Assembly (NCBI GenBank): GCA_003569205.1
Contig: BGOK01000004.1
Coordinates: forward strand, 95,650-159,649
From: Verrucomicrobiota bacterium
GTDB lineage: Bacteria; Verrucomicrobiota; Verrucomicrobiia; Opitutales; UBA953
DNA length: 64,000 nt
Direction: 5' to 3'
Part shown: positions 47,233 to 55,418 of the stretch, piece after piece
Position numbering within the stretch: position 1 is the stretch's first letter
How the letters are laid out: every line of letters begins with the position of its first letter
Translations under genes and position numbers: made by a program
Notes under the pieces: generated by a model
Told to the model about the DNA's origin: nothing
The model's database searches: none
What the model saw: only the letters and a program-made list of their open reading frames with translations

Positions 47233-48941
47233 CGACGGAAGGACTTCAGACGCCAAGCGGCGTCGGCTTCACGGTCGGTGCGGAATTCGATGACCCTGAC
47301 GCCTTTGCCGCGGCGTTCCAGCTGGCGTGCGAGGGCGGTCCAGGTCTCAGCGTGGTCGTGGCGGACGCCGTGAGCAGCGCAGAGTTTGCCGAGGTCGGCG
47401 GCCTGTGGGGTGCCCCAGAGTTGTTCAAAGCGCTTTGTTTCCTTCGCGACGGCAAGGTGATTAAAGATCCCGCCGCCTTGGTTGTTCACGACGACGACGG
47501 TGAGGTCACCCATGTGGCCATAGGCGGAGAGCAGGGCGTTGCTGTCGTGTAAGAAGGTAAGGTCGCCGCAGAGGAGCACCGTGCGCTTACCGTCAAGCGA
47601 AGCGCCGAACGCAGTGGAGACAGTGCCGTCGATGCCGTTGGCGCCACGGTTACAAAGGACTTCGGGGCCAGGGCCGGGTGGGTGGTAGAACCACTCGAGG
47701 TCACGCACCGGCATACTGCTGCCGATGAAGAGTCGATCATCGGGCCCGAGGGCTTCTTCGAGCAGCGTCACGACGCGTCCTTCAAAGTTCCAGTCGACGC
47801 GGGCGATGCGTTCGAGTTTCGCGCGGGCGGCCTGCTGCGCTTTGGACCAAGCGGAGAGCCGAGCGTTGTCGGTCGCCTTCGCATGTTCACCGCTCGGGGT
47901 GAGCGTGCCGTCGAGGCGTGTCCACCGTCCATGTGTTGGGTCGACGTTCTCACCGGCGCGATTGACTTGCAGGGCGACGACATCGGAGTCCTTGAGCCAA
48001 GCGCGCAGGACTTTACTGGTCGGGAGCGGGCCGACGAAGATTGCCGCGGTTGGTCGCAGTGCTTGGGCGAGCTTGGGGTCGCGGAGGATGAGGTCGTACG
48101 CGGAAACCAGACGGCCGCCACCGGCGAGGTCACCGCGGACGGTGCCGGCGCCATCGGCGAGGACCGGCCAACCCGTCAGGTGGGAGAGTTCCAGCAACGC
48201 ATCAGCGAACTCTTGGCGATCGGCGGGGGCGTGAGGTCCGACCACGATGACCCCGCGTTCGGTCTTGGGCAGCAGGTCCGCCACGGAGGCGGGGGTCAGT
48301 AGGGAATCCACCTGGGCGCACACCGGCAGGGCCGTAAAGGCGTCCAAATCGAACCCCGTGGGCGCCTTGTAGCCCTTTTCAGGCTCTGAGGGCGGTAGAG
48401 GGTCGCGGAAGGGTAAATTGAGGTGCACAGGCCCGGCTAGGGGGCCTTGGGCACGCTGCCAGCCGTCAACCAGTAGCTGGCGCCAATAGCGAAGTAGGTT
48501 GAGGTCAGTCGATGGCACGGCGGCCTCGGTCGCCCAGACTGGGTATCCGCCGAAGAGCCCGTTTTGGGTAATCGTCTGCCCCGAGTGGCAATCGCGGAGT
48601 TCAGGTGGACGGTCGGCGGTGAGGACGAGTAGGGGCGTGGCTGAGAGACGGGCCTCGATGACGGCGGGCAAGTAGTTGGCACCGGCGGTGCCGGAAGTGC
48701 AGAGCAACGCGACGGGCTCGCGGGTGGCCTTGGCGAGGCCCAGTGCGATGAAGCCCGCCGAACGTTCGTCGAGTGCGACGGTCGTTCCGATCTCAGGGTT
48801 TTCCGCGAAAGCGAAAGCGAGCGGCGTCGAGCGCGAGCCGGGCGAGATGACGACGTGGCGCAGGCCGAGGTTGGCCAACGTGCGGACCCCGACGGCCGAC
48901 CACAGCGCGTTCGTGTTAGCGAATTTCTTCGAGCGAGCCAT
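47229..48941 (-). CDS. menD: SEPHCHC synthase, menaquinone biosynthesis
   Basis: A 570-residue thiamine-diphosphate enzyme that joins isochorismate and 2-oxoglutarate. ATG 48941 is chosen (MARSKKFANTNALWSAVGVRTLANLGLRHVVISPGSRSTPLAFAF); the frame continues to 49037 but without similarity. Other MenD marks are LDERSAGFIALGLAKATREPVALLCTSGTAGANYLPAVIEA, LTADRPPELRDCHSGQTI and the ThDP region GANGIDGTVSTAFGASLDGKRTVLLCGDLTFLHDSNALL. With menG at 36.6 kb it supports menaquinone synthesis. It is convergent with the GNAT fusion gene. Confidence 0.95.
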   Translation of the reverse strand: MARSKKFANTNALWSAVGVRTLANLGLRHVVISPGSRSTPLAFAFAENPEIGTTVALDERSAGFIALGLAKATREPVALLCTSGTAGANYLPAVIEARLSATPLLVLTADRPPELRDCHSGQTITQNGLFGGYPVWATEAAVPSTDLNLLRYWRQLLVDGWQRAQGPLAGPVHLNLPFRDPLPPSEPEKGYKAPTGFDLDAFTALPVCAQVDSLLTPASVADLLPKTERGVIVVGPHAPADRQEFADALLELSHLTGWPVLADGAGTVRGDLAGGGRLVSAYDLILRDPKLAQALRPTAAIFVGPLPTSKVLRAWLKDSDVVALQVNRAGENVDPTHGRWTRLDGTLTPSGEHAKATDNARLSAWSKAQQAARAKLERIARVDWNFEGRVVTLLEEALGPDDRLFIGSSMPVRDLEWFYHPPGPGPEVLCNRGANGIDGTVSTAFGASLDGKRTVLLCGDLTFLHDSNALLSAYGHMGDLTVVVVNNQGGGIFNHLAVAKETKRFEQLWGTPQAADLGKLCAAHGVRHDHAETWTALARQLERRGKGVRVIEFRTDREADAAWRLKSFRR

Positions 48942-49080
48942 GGCACCATCCAAGCGGACGGCGAGGCCTCCGCAAGAGGGAAGGGCCAGCCGGTGGGACC
49001 TAATCCACGCAGAAGCCCTACTTCTTGGGCCCATCATGGGTTGAAGTCGTCCGGGTAGGTGGCAGTATCCTTGTATAGAT

Positions 49081-49443
49081 ATGGCCGTCCTCCTGCACCT
49101 GCTCCCTTTGCTGGTCGCTGTCGTGGTGTTGGCCTTCGTGATTCATGCGGTCTTTTGGGGCATGACCTTCCGAGTGGATGACGCCCACGTCCGTGTGCTC
49201 GTGTATGGACTCACCGTTCGCAAGGTCGCGCTAGCCGACATCGCCTACGCTGATCGGAGTTGTCCGTTGTGGAACGAGCACTACACCTCGTCGCTGGACC
49301 GGAAGAAGGTCGTCTGCCTGCGCCGCCGCACCGGCTGGATTAAGAATTTCATCATCACGCCATCCGACCCGGAAGTGTTCATTGCACAACTACGGGAGCG
49401 CGGGGTTGAGTGTGCATTAGGTAGGGTCAGCACTGCGTGCTGA
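49081..49443 (+). CDS. Small membrane-anchored PH-like domain protein
   Basis: A 120-residue protein with one N-terminal membrane helix (VLLHLLPLLVAVVVLAFVIHAVFWG) and a compact beta-rich domain (FRVDDAHVRVLVYGLTVRKVALADIAYADRS ... VVCLRRRTGWIKNFIITPSDPEVFIAQLRERG) like bacterial PH domains. I do not recognise a specific family. The last residues (GRVSTAC) and the stop codon are supplied by a palindromic repeat unit starting at 49422, so the C-terminus was shaped by a repeat insertion. Confidence 0.65.
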   Translation: MAVLLHLLPLLVAVVVLAFVIHAVFWGMTFRVDDAHVRVLVYGLTVRKVALADIAYADRSCPLWNEHYTSSLDRKKVVCLRRRTGWIKNFIITPSDPEVFIAQLRERGVECALGRVSTAC

Positions 49444-49486
49444 CCTCGGACCGTAACGACTAGGTTGGCACGCAGTGCCAACCCTA
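49422..49486. repeat. Mirrored pair of palindromic REP-like units, 13-bp spacer
   Basis: Two 26-bp units (49422-49447 and 49461-49486) in mirrored order, with spacer GGACCGTAACGAC. The whole 65-bp element is almost the same as the one at 50561-50625. Confidence 0.9.
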
Positions 49487-49541
49487 CCTCGATGTATGAA
49501 ATATCAGTCCCAGTCCTAATCGTATCCCTCCAGCTCCTAGT

Positions 49542-49588
49542 CTCCTGTATCTCTGTACTCTGAAATCCGTACTCTGTACTCCGAGAGG
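49542..49588. repeat. AGTACAGAGTACGG-type box
   Basis: On the minus strand positions 49583-49564 read CGGAGTACAGAGTACGGATT, an exact 20-base match to plus-strand 41974-41993. The block lies between the palindrome pair and the isomerase-like gene. Confidence 0.8.
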
Positions 49589-49656
49589 ACCGCACCTAGT
49601 GCGGTCCTCACCAGATACAAACTTGCGGGTTGTGGGGCGATAGGGATGCTTCGGGC

Positions 49657-50490
49657 ATGAAGACGCTCCTCGGTCTGTTGCTCATGGTTTCGTCGGTCTA
49701 CGCCGCCGAGCCACCGATGTTCTTCGTGATGGACACCGCCGCCCGCGGTAAGCCGGAGGAGTGCGCACCGCTCTTATCCGAATTGGGCTACGCGGGTTTC
49801 GGGGGCCGTCCGGATACGGCCAGGGCCTACGCCGCCGAACTCGCTAAGCGAAAGGTGGCGTTTACGAACGCCTACCACGTGACGAAGTTCTCACACGGAG
49901 CCGCCGAACTCCCGGCTGACCTGGTTCAGGCGATCTCGGCGCTCGAGGGGCTGAATACGACCCTGTGGTTGGGTATCCAGCAGGTGCAGCTGCCCGCTGG
50001 GATCAAGGCAGGCCCGACTTATGCCGATACAATCGTGGTGCCTGCACTGAAGAAGGCGTTGGTGCTGGCGAAGGCTAAGCACGTGAAGATTTCACTCTAC
50101 CCCCATGCGGGCTTCTGGGCTGAGAGCGTGGACACTTGTTTGCGCGTTGCGAACGCGGTCGACGACCCTGACCTCGGTATGACGTTTAATCTCTGTCACT
50201 GGCTCAAGGTGGAAGGCTCTGGGCGGGACCCTTTACCAGTCATCAAAGCCGCCTTACCCCGGCTGAACTTCATCACGATCAATGGCGCCGATACGGGCGA
50301 CACGCGGAAGCTCGGTTGGGATAAATTAATCCAGCCCCTCGGTCGAGGCACGTACGATGTCAAAGCCTTCGTCGCGAACGCTCGTGCCGCCGGTTACCGC
50401 GGTCCATTCGGCTTCCAGGGTTTTGGCATTAAGATGGATCCGAAGGAGCTACTGAAGGAGACGATGGAAGCGTGGAAGGGGATGAAGTAG
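49657..50490 (+). CDS. Exported sugar-phosphate isomerase/epimerase-like protein
   Basis: A 277-residue protein from ATG 49657 (signal peptide MKTLLGLLLMVSSVYAAE); the frame opens at 49630. The body is a xylose-isomerase-like TIM barrel: LLSELGYAGFGGRPDTARAYAAELAKRKVAFTNAYHV, ISLYPHAGFWAESVDTCLRVANAVDDPDLGMTFNLCHWLKVEGS, FITINGAD and YDVKAFVANARAAGYRGPFGFQGFGI. Metal ligands are probably the H in YPHAG, the H in LCHW and nearby acids. Exported members of this family are frequent in Planctomycetes and Verrucomicrobia; the substrate is unknown. Confidence 0.82.
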   Translation: MKTLLGLLLMVSSVYAAEPPMFFVMDTAARGKPEECAPLLSELGYAGFGGRPDTARAYAAELAKRKVAFTNAYHVTKFSHGAAELPADLVQAISALEGLNTTLWLGIQQVQLPAGIKAGPTYADTIVVPALKKALVLAKAKHVKISLYPHAGFWAESVDTCLRVANAVDDPDLGMTFNLCHWLKVEGSGRDPLPVIKAALPRLNFITINGADTGDTRKLGWDKLIQPLGRGTYDVKAFVANARAAGYRGPFGFQGFGIKMDPKELLKETMEAWKGMK

Positions 50491-50556
50491 GGGGAAGGGG
50501 ATAGGGGGTAGGGGATAGGGGATGGATTAAAAAGGGGGACCGGGGATAGGGGTGTG
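50489..50556. repeat. GGGGATR array
   Basis: G-rich tracts (GGGGATAGGGGGTAGGGG and similar) begin at the stop of the isomerase-like gene, in a convergent gap. Confidence 0.8.
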
Positions 50557-50560
50557 TTGG

Positions 50561-50625
50561 TAGGGTCAGCACTGCGTGCTGACCTAGGGCCGTGACTACT
50601 AGGTTGGCACGCAGTGCCAACCCTA
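50561..50625. repeat. Mirrored pair of palindromic REP-like units, 13-bp spacer
   Basis: Units at 50561-50586 and 50600-50625 flank the spacer GGGCCGTGACTAC, aligning base for base with the element at 49422-49486. A GCAGTCGCGCCCCCACCCC fragment of the second palindrome family follows at 50642-50660. Confidence 0.9.
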
Positions 50626-50659
50626 CCTCGCTTTACGCGATGCAGTCGCGCCCCCACCC

Positions 50660-50691
50660 CAAAGAAAGAACCCCGGAGGTCCGGGGTTCTT
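50660..50691 (-). terminator. Intrinsic terminator of the DUF3500 gene
   Basis: An 11-bp stem, AAGAACCCCGG and CCGGGGTTCTT (50666-50676 and 50681-50691), with an AGGT loop. On the minus strand TTCTTTGGGG follows. Confidence 0.85.
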
Positions 50692-50700
50692 GGTGGGCGC

Positions 50701-51735
50701 TTATTTGCCAGCCGCGTGTTCCTTGGCGTGCTCGGCGAGGGGGTTGTAGCCGAAGTCCTTCTTCAGGTCGCGCCAGGAGGCGTGGACGTGGTTAGCACCG
50801 CCCTGGAAGTTGGCCATTTCGAAGAGGAAGGTCGGGCCTTGGATGCTGTAGTAGTGAGGCTCGCCGACTTCGAGGCCGCCGTTCCAGGCGAACACGAGGG
50901 AGTCCTTCACGGCGTCGATCGCCGTGAGCTCGCGGGCGGCGAAGTCCGGGCGGGTGCGGCTAACGTATTCGAAGATGATCTTTCCGAGCATCTGCTTCTG
51001 TTCGGTGGTGAGGGCCGTGGCGGCGATGCCCTTGTGCTTGATGAGCCCGTCGGCCTTCTGCTTGTTGCCGGTCACGATGTCCTTGTAGGGATCCTTGCTA
51101 AGGAAGCCTTGCTTGCGTTGTTCGGCGGTGAGGGACTTGGCGAGCTGGCGTCCGAGGTCGTCTTCGTAGCGCAGGAGCTCGAAGCCCACGAGGCCGGGTT
51201 GGCCTTCCTTGATCTTGCCCGGGTTGCTGGCGAAGAAGGAGGGCGTCGAGCTGACGAGCTCGCCGTTAACCAGCGTGAAGTTGAGGGAGAGGTGGTGGCC
51301 TTCCCAGCGGAAGCCCCAAGTACCTTTGGCGTCCGGCGTACCGAAGATTGACACGAAGTAGTTCTCGGCGTCGCGCTTTGGGCCCGAGCCCTGTTCGATT
51401 TCCAGGAGCAGCTGTTCGAGAGCCATGATTTGTTCAGCCTTCATGTGGCCACGACCGCTGAGGGCAACGGAGAGGATGGCCTGGGCGAAGTGGCGCTGGC
51501 CGGGATTCATTTCCTTGAGCGGCAGGCCCTTGCGGGCGGCCGGCACGAAGATCCAGTTAGTGCGCTCAGCGTCGTCGAAGCCAAAGGTCGCCTTGGCCTT
51601 CTGGTCAGCCTTCAGGGAGCCGAGGAAGGCCGCGGCTGCGGAAGACATTTCTTCACCGGCGGAATGGCCGAACGCGGCGGGGACGGCGGCGGCCAAGAGG
51701 CACAACACGCTGAGGAGACGGGTAAGGAGACGCAT
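50701..51735 (-). CDS. DUF3500 exported protein
   Basis: A 344-residue protein with a signal peptide (MRLLTRLLSVLCLLAAAVPAAFGHSAG). The family marks are AFLGSLKADQKAKATFGFDDAERTNWIFVPAARKGLPLKEMNPGQRHFAQAIL, YFVSIFGTPDAKGTWGFRWEGHHLSLNFTLVNGELVSSTPSFFASNP and PTFLFEMANFQGGANHVHASWRD. DUF3500 has no known function; the conserved His and Trp residues suggest a metal or ligand site. The leader is pyrimidine-rich, ending ACCCCCATG. Monocistronic, with its own terminator. Confidence 0.92.
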   Translation of the reverse strand: MRLLTRLLSVLCLLAAAVPAAFGHSAGEEMSSAAAAFLGSLKADQKAKATFGFDDAERTNWIFVPAARKGLPLKEMNPGQRHFAQAILSVALSGRGHMKAEQIMALEQLLLEIEQGSGPKRDAENYFVSIFGTPDAKGTWGFRWEGHHLSLNFTLVNGELVSSTPSFFASNPGKIKEGQPGLVGFELLRYEDDLGRQLAKSLTAEQRKQGFLSKDPYKDIVTGNKQKADGLIKHKGIAATALTTEQKQMLGKIIFEYVSRTRPDFAARELTAIDAVKDSLVFAWNGGLEVGEPHYYSIQGPTFLFEMANFQGGANHVHASWRDLKKDFGYNPLAEHAKEHAAGK

Positions 51736-51937
51736 GGGGGTGTGAGGTAAGGACAGGGGTGTAAGGGAAGGGTTCCCTAAGAGCCAGAAAGGAATGCCGA
51801 CAAACCAAGCCCCTTCGGTTGGCGGTTAGCGGTTGGCGGATAGGAAAGTTACATAGCGAGGCAAAACAGAGGGGAGTCGCCCCTGACTCTTCAGTAAGGT
51901 CACTTTCTCCCTAACCGCTGACCGCTATTACCAGCGT

Positions 51938-53797
51938 TTACGCTCCTTCCGCTTCGCTCAACTTTTGGGCAGCCAGTTCCCAAGCAGTGGTGGCTGTCTG
52001 GAGGGCGTTAATCGTGTCGCGGAGACGAGCGTTCAATTGGGGGAGATTAACGCCGCCAGTGTAGGTAGCGGGGTCGGCGAGTTCGGCCGTGATCTTAGCC
52101 TGTTTGGCCTCCAGCTCGGTAACCTGCTCTTCGCATTTAGTGACTTCGGACTTCAACTTACGAATGTCCGAGGCCGAGGGCTTCACCGGGGCCTTTGGTT
52201 TTTCGTCCTTGGCAACCTCTTCCTGTTTCGGGCGGGCGTCGGTGAAACCGGCGGTGAGGGCGGCGCGTTCGTTGCCCGCCTTGGACTTCTCGAGGTAGTA
52301 ACCGTAGTCGCCCGAGTAAGGCGTCAGGCGGCCAGAGTGCACGTGGAGCACCGTCTTGGCAACCTCGCGGATGAAGTGCACGTCGTGGCTGACGAAGAAA
52401 AGCGCGCCTTCGTAGGTCTTCAGGGCGGCGATGAGCGCGTCGATCGACATGATGTCGAGGTGCGTCGTCGGCTCGTCCATGAGCAGGAAGTTCGGTGGGT
52501 TAATCAGTAACTTGACGAGCGCGAGGCGCGACTTCTCGCCCCCGGACAGCACGGAGACTTTCTTATGCACGTCGTCCTTGCGGAAGAGGAACGTCCCGAG
52601 CATCCCGCGGGCTTGCTGTTCCGTGAGCCCGTTCTCCGTCGTGCGGAGTTCCATGACGTTCTCGAGGACCGTTAGCTTAGGATTGAGGTTGTCGACGCGG
52701 TTCTGGGCGAAGTAACCCGTGATGACATTACCGCCAACTTCGCGGACGCCGCCGTTGATGGGGATGACTCCAGCGAGAATCTTCAGCAGGGTGGACTTGC
52801 CGGCGCCGTTCGGGCCGACGAGTACGGTACGTTGGCCGCGCTCGCATTCGAAATTAAGGTCCTTGTAGACGACGTGGTCACCGTAGGATTGCTGCACGTG
52901 CTCGAGCTTCATGACCTTCAGGCCGGAACGGGGCGGCTGCGGGAAGCGGAACTGAATCTTCTTCAGGTCATCTTCGGGCTCATCAATCGCAACCTCTTCG
53001 AGGCGGGCAATTTGCTTTTCCTTGGACTTAGCGCGGGAGGCCATGGAAGCCTTGGCACCGAAGCGATCAACGAAGGTCTGCAGGTGAGCAATTTCGCGTT
53101 GCTGGTTCTTGAACATCGCTTGCTGACGGTCCTTGCGAGCCACGCGCTCAACCAGGAAGTCGTCGTAGTTACCCGAGTACTCGTGCAGGCGCTGGCCGCG
53201 CAGTTCGATCATGCCGTTACAGAGTGCGTTGAGGAAGGCACGGTCGTGGGAAATCACGACGAGGCCACCCGGGTAACGGGTCAGGTAATCCTGGAACCAA
53301 AGCAAGGCCTCAAGGTCGAGGTGGTTCGTTGGTTCGTCGAGCAGTAGGAGCGTCGGCTCGCTGACGAGTAAGCGGGCGAGGTGCGCACGCATGACCCAAC
53401 CGCCCGAGAAGGTCTTCGCGACCTTTTGGTGGTCGTCTTCGCGGAAGCCAAGGCCAGCGAGAATCTTCTTCGCGCGTGGCTCGAGGGTGTAGTCGATATC
53501 CCAGTCGTCGTCATTCTCGGGTTCGAGCTTACCACCGCTGGTCGCGATTTGCAGGATGGTCTCGTCACCGGCGGGGGCACTTTCTTGCGGGAGGAAGCCG
53601 AAGTTCGCGCCGGTTTCCCATTCGATGAGGCCGTCATCCGCTTGATCCTTGCCGAGGATGAGGTTGAAAAGTGTGGACTTGCCGGCTCCGTTGGCGCCCA
53701 CGAGGCCGAGACGGTCATTGCGGGCAATGCTCAGCGAGACCTCCGCAAATAAAGTGCGGGGTCCATAGGACTTAGAAACATTGGCAATCGTCAGCAT
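51938..53797 (-). CDS. ABC-F family ATPase
   Basis: A 619-residue protein with two ATPase domains and no membrane segment. The start is ATG 53797 (MLTIANVSKSYGPRTLFAEVSLSIARNDRLGLVG); the frame runs on to 53938 only through a C-rich repeat. Walker A motifs are GANGAGKST and GPNGAGKST; signature motifs are FSGGWVMRAHLARLL and LSGGEKSRLALVKLL; Walker B regions end in DEPTNHLDL and DEPTTHLDI. A linker with arginine- and lysine-rich helices and a C-terminal coiled coil (RKLKSEVTKCEEQVTELEAKQAKITAEL) resemble Uup/YheS. It probably acts on the ribosome. The exact subfamily is unassigned. Confidence 0.93.
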   Translation of the reverse strand: MLTIANVSKSYGPRTLFAEVSLSIARNDRLGLVGANGAGKSTLFNLILGKDQADDGLIEWETGANFGFLPQESAPAGDETILQIATSGGKLEPENDDDWDIDYTLEPRAKKILAGLGFREDDHQKVAKTFSGGWVMRAHLARLLVSEPTLLLLDEPTNHLDLEALLWFQDYLTRYPGGLVVISHDRAFLNALCNGMIELRGQRLHEYSGNYDDFLVERVARKDRQQAMFKNQQREIAHLQTFVDRFGAKASMASRAKSKEKQIARLEEVAIDEPEDDLKKIQFRFPQPPRSGLKVMKLEHVQQSYGDHVVYKDLNFECERGQRTVLVGPNGAGKSTLLKILAGVIPINGGVREVGGNVITGYFAQNRVDNLNPKLTVLENVMELRTTENGLTEQQARGMLGTFLFRKDDVHKKVSVLSGGEKSRLALVKLLINPPNFLLMDEPTTHLDIMSIDALIAALKTYEGALFFVSHDVHFIREVAKTVLHVHSGRLTPYSGDYGYYLEKSKAGNERAALTAGFTDARPKQEEVAKDEKPKAPVKPSASDIRKLKSEVTKCEEQVTELEAKQAKITAELADPATYTGGVNLPQLNARLRDTINALQTATTAWELAAQKLSEAEGA

Positions 53798-53811
53798 CGA
53801 GATGGGGTTAA

Positions 53812-53935
53812 AGTGAGGTGTAGGGGGAAAGACAAGGGGATTGGGGAGGGGTGGGGAAGGGGATGGTGGGTGGGGGTGGGGGATGGGTAGGCATAGGGGA
53901 TTGGGGATGGAAGGGGTAGGTAGTCGCAAATGAGG
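53812..53935. repeat. GGGGATR array upstream of the ABC-F gene
   Basis: The longest array here: more than 100 bp of G4-G5 runs with AT, TGGG and TAG interruptions. It is C-rich on the ABC-F coding strand, and its inner end is 46 bp from the four-helix-bundle gene. Confidence 0.85.
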
Positions 53936-53981
53936 CAAGGGGGATGGGGCTTATCGCGTCGTTTGTTGCATGAATTGACAC

Positions 53982-54371
53982 ATGGATGAACAACCCGCGA
54001 AGGTAACGCGCTACCAAGACTTGCAGGCTTGGCAGCATGCGCGGGCTTTAGTTTCGATGGTCTATAAGTCTACAAAGTCGTTTTTGCCACTGGACTACTC
54101 GCTTTGCGATCAGATGCGGCGGGCGGCTGTCTCGGTTGTTTGCAATATAGCAGAGGGAGATTCGCGTGGCACTAATCGCGACGCGTTGAGGTTCCTGCAG
54201 ATTGCGCGTGGGTCACTGGCAGAGCTCGAAACACAGGTTCTGCTCTGCGTCGATCTACGATACATGGAATCGCGAGCACACGATGAATTGCAGGCGGCTA
54301 TTTCTTTAGCCGGCAAGCTCTTGGGTGGCCTTATCCGTTATCGGGCTAACAGGTTAAAGGAGAAGGAGTGA
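53982..54371 (+). CDS. Four-helix-bundle protein (23S rRNA intervening-sequence type)
   Basis: A 129-residue protein. The segments YQDLQAWQHARALVSMVYKST, LCDQMRRAAVSVVCNIAEGDSRGTNRDALRFLQIARGSLAELETQVLLCVDLRYM match the TIGR02436 four-helix-bundle family, first seen inside 23S rRNA intervening sequences and related to the Avd accessory protein of diversity-generating retroelements. Here it is free-standing, with no rRNA or reverse transcriptase nearby. It is bounded by a G-rich array on the left and its C-rich complement on the right. Function is unknown. Confidence 0.9.
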   Translation: MDEQPAKVTRYQDLQAWQHARALVSMVYKSTKSFLPLDYSLCDQMRRAAVSVVCNIAEGDSRGTNRDALRFLQIARGSLAELETQVLLCVDLRYMESRAHDELQAAISLAGKLLGGLIRYRANRLKEKE

Positions 54372-54372
54372 A

Positions 54373-54419
54373 CGTGCCCATCCCCCATCCCCCATCCCCC
54401 ATCCCCCATCCCCTATCCT
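54373..54419. repeat. C-rich tandem array after the four-helix-bundle gene
   Basis: Five or six tandem CATCCCC heptads begin two bases after the stop codon, in inverted orientation to the array at 53812-53935. Confidence 0.85.
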
Positions 54420-54437
54420 TTATTACTCTTCGCTCGT

Positions 54438-55250
54438 TCACGCCCACTTCAGCTTACTACGGAGGACGTCGAAATGGGAGAGGTTCTTGGGGCGGATGAG
54501 GCCGAGCTGAACCTTGGCGGTGCGAATCACGAGGGGCAGAAGGTCTTGCGCTGCAAGGGTGGGGCGGCCGTCGACCGAAAGGCCAAGGTGCGCACCGTCT
54601 TCACTTGAGACCGAGAGCTCGGTTTCGCCGTCAAAAATCACGCTGCGGTTGGACATCGTGTGCGCGCAAATCGGCGTCAGCGCGATAGCCGATGCGGCGG
54701 GGTCGACCAGCGGCCCGCCGGCGGCTAGGTTGTAGGCCGTCGAGCCTGTCGGGGTAGCGAGGATGAGGCCGTCGGCGCGGTAATCGTTCACCTTGGCGCC
54801 ATCGGCGTGCACCGTGAAGCGGCCCATGCGGAAGACGTCGCAGGTCTTGATGACGACGTCGTTGAGCGCGAGGGCGAAGGTGCGGTCGGCAAAACGCACC
54901 TCAAGGAGTGCGCGGTTCTCACGACGGAAGTCGCCGGCGAGGATGGAACGGATGGACGCACCGACGTCGTCGCTCGGGTAGGCGGCCAGGAAGCCGAGCT
55001 TACCGCGGTTGATGCCGAAGAGGGGGACACCTTCAAGCGCCGCCGGTTCGGCCACACCGAGGAAGGTGCCGTCACCACCGACCACGCCGCAGGCATCGCA
55101 GCCGCGGAGGCTTTCGCGCGAAATCGGCCAGCCATCGACGACGGCCACCGTCACGCCAGCAGCTTGGGCGGTCTCCTGCACGGTGTGCACAATGGCATCC
55201 ACCCCGGGCTTGGTGCGGTTGACGACAAGGGCTAGGCGGCGGATGGCCAT
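54438..55250 (-). CDS. nadK: NAD kinase
   Basis: A 270-residue cytoplasmic enzyme that phosphorylates NAD to NADP. It has the GGDGT motif (VVGGDGTFLGVAEPAALEGVPLFGINRGKLGFLA) and the glycine-rich NAD site (YRADGLILATPTGSTAYNLAAGGPLVDP), plus ALNDVVIKT. Length is normal. It is convergent with the four-helix-bundle gene, and the plus-strand C-rich array lies at its 3' end. Confidence 0.96.
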   Translation of the reverse strand: MAIRRLALVVNRTKPGVDAIVHTVQETAQAAGVTVAVVDGWPISRESLRGCDACGVVGGDGTFLGVAEPAALEGVPLFGINRGKLGFLAAYPSDDVGASIRSILAGDFRRENRALLEVRFADRTFALALNDVVIKTCDVFRMGRFTVHADGAKVNDYRADGLILATPTGSTAYNLAAGGPLVDPAASAIALTPICAHTMSNRSVIFDGETELSVSSEDGAHLGLSVDGRPTLAAQDLLPLVIRTAKVQLGLIRPKNLSHFDVLRSKLKWA

Positions 55251-55418
55251 AAATGACGACTAGGCGCCCGGCCGGGAAGGGCAAGGACAAGCCGGGGCAG
55301 GCGGCGCCGAAACGGCTTAATCCGTGGGCTTTTCATGGGTCGACGGTTGGAAAGCCATCCGAAATGCCCCAGGTCGGACGGGGGAACGCGAGCCCAAGTG
55401 AGGTTCGCCAGAGTGAAA

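Noticed and set aside
53982..54371. Diversity-generating retroelement accessory gene
   Set aside because: The protein resembles the Avd fold, but no reverse transcriptase or template/variable repeat pair is present in the window.
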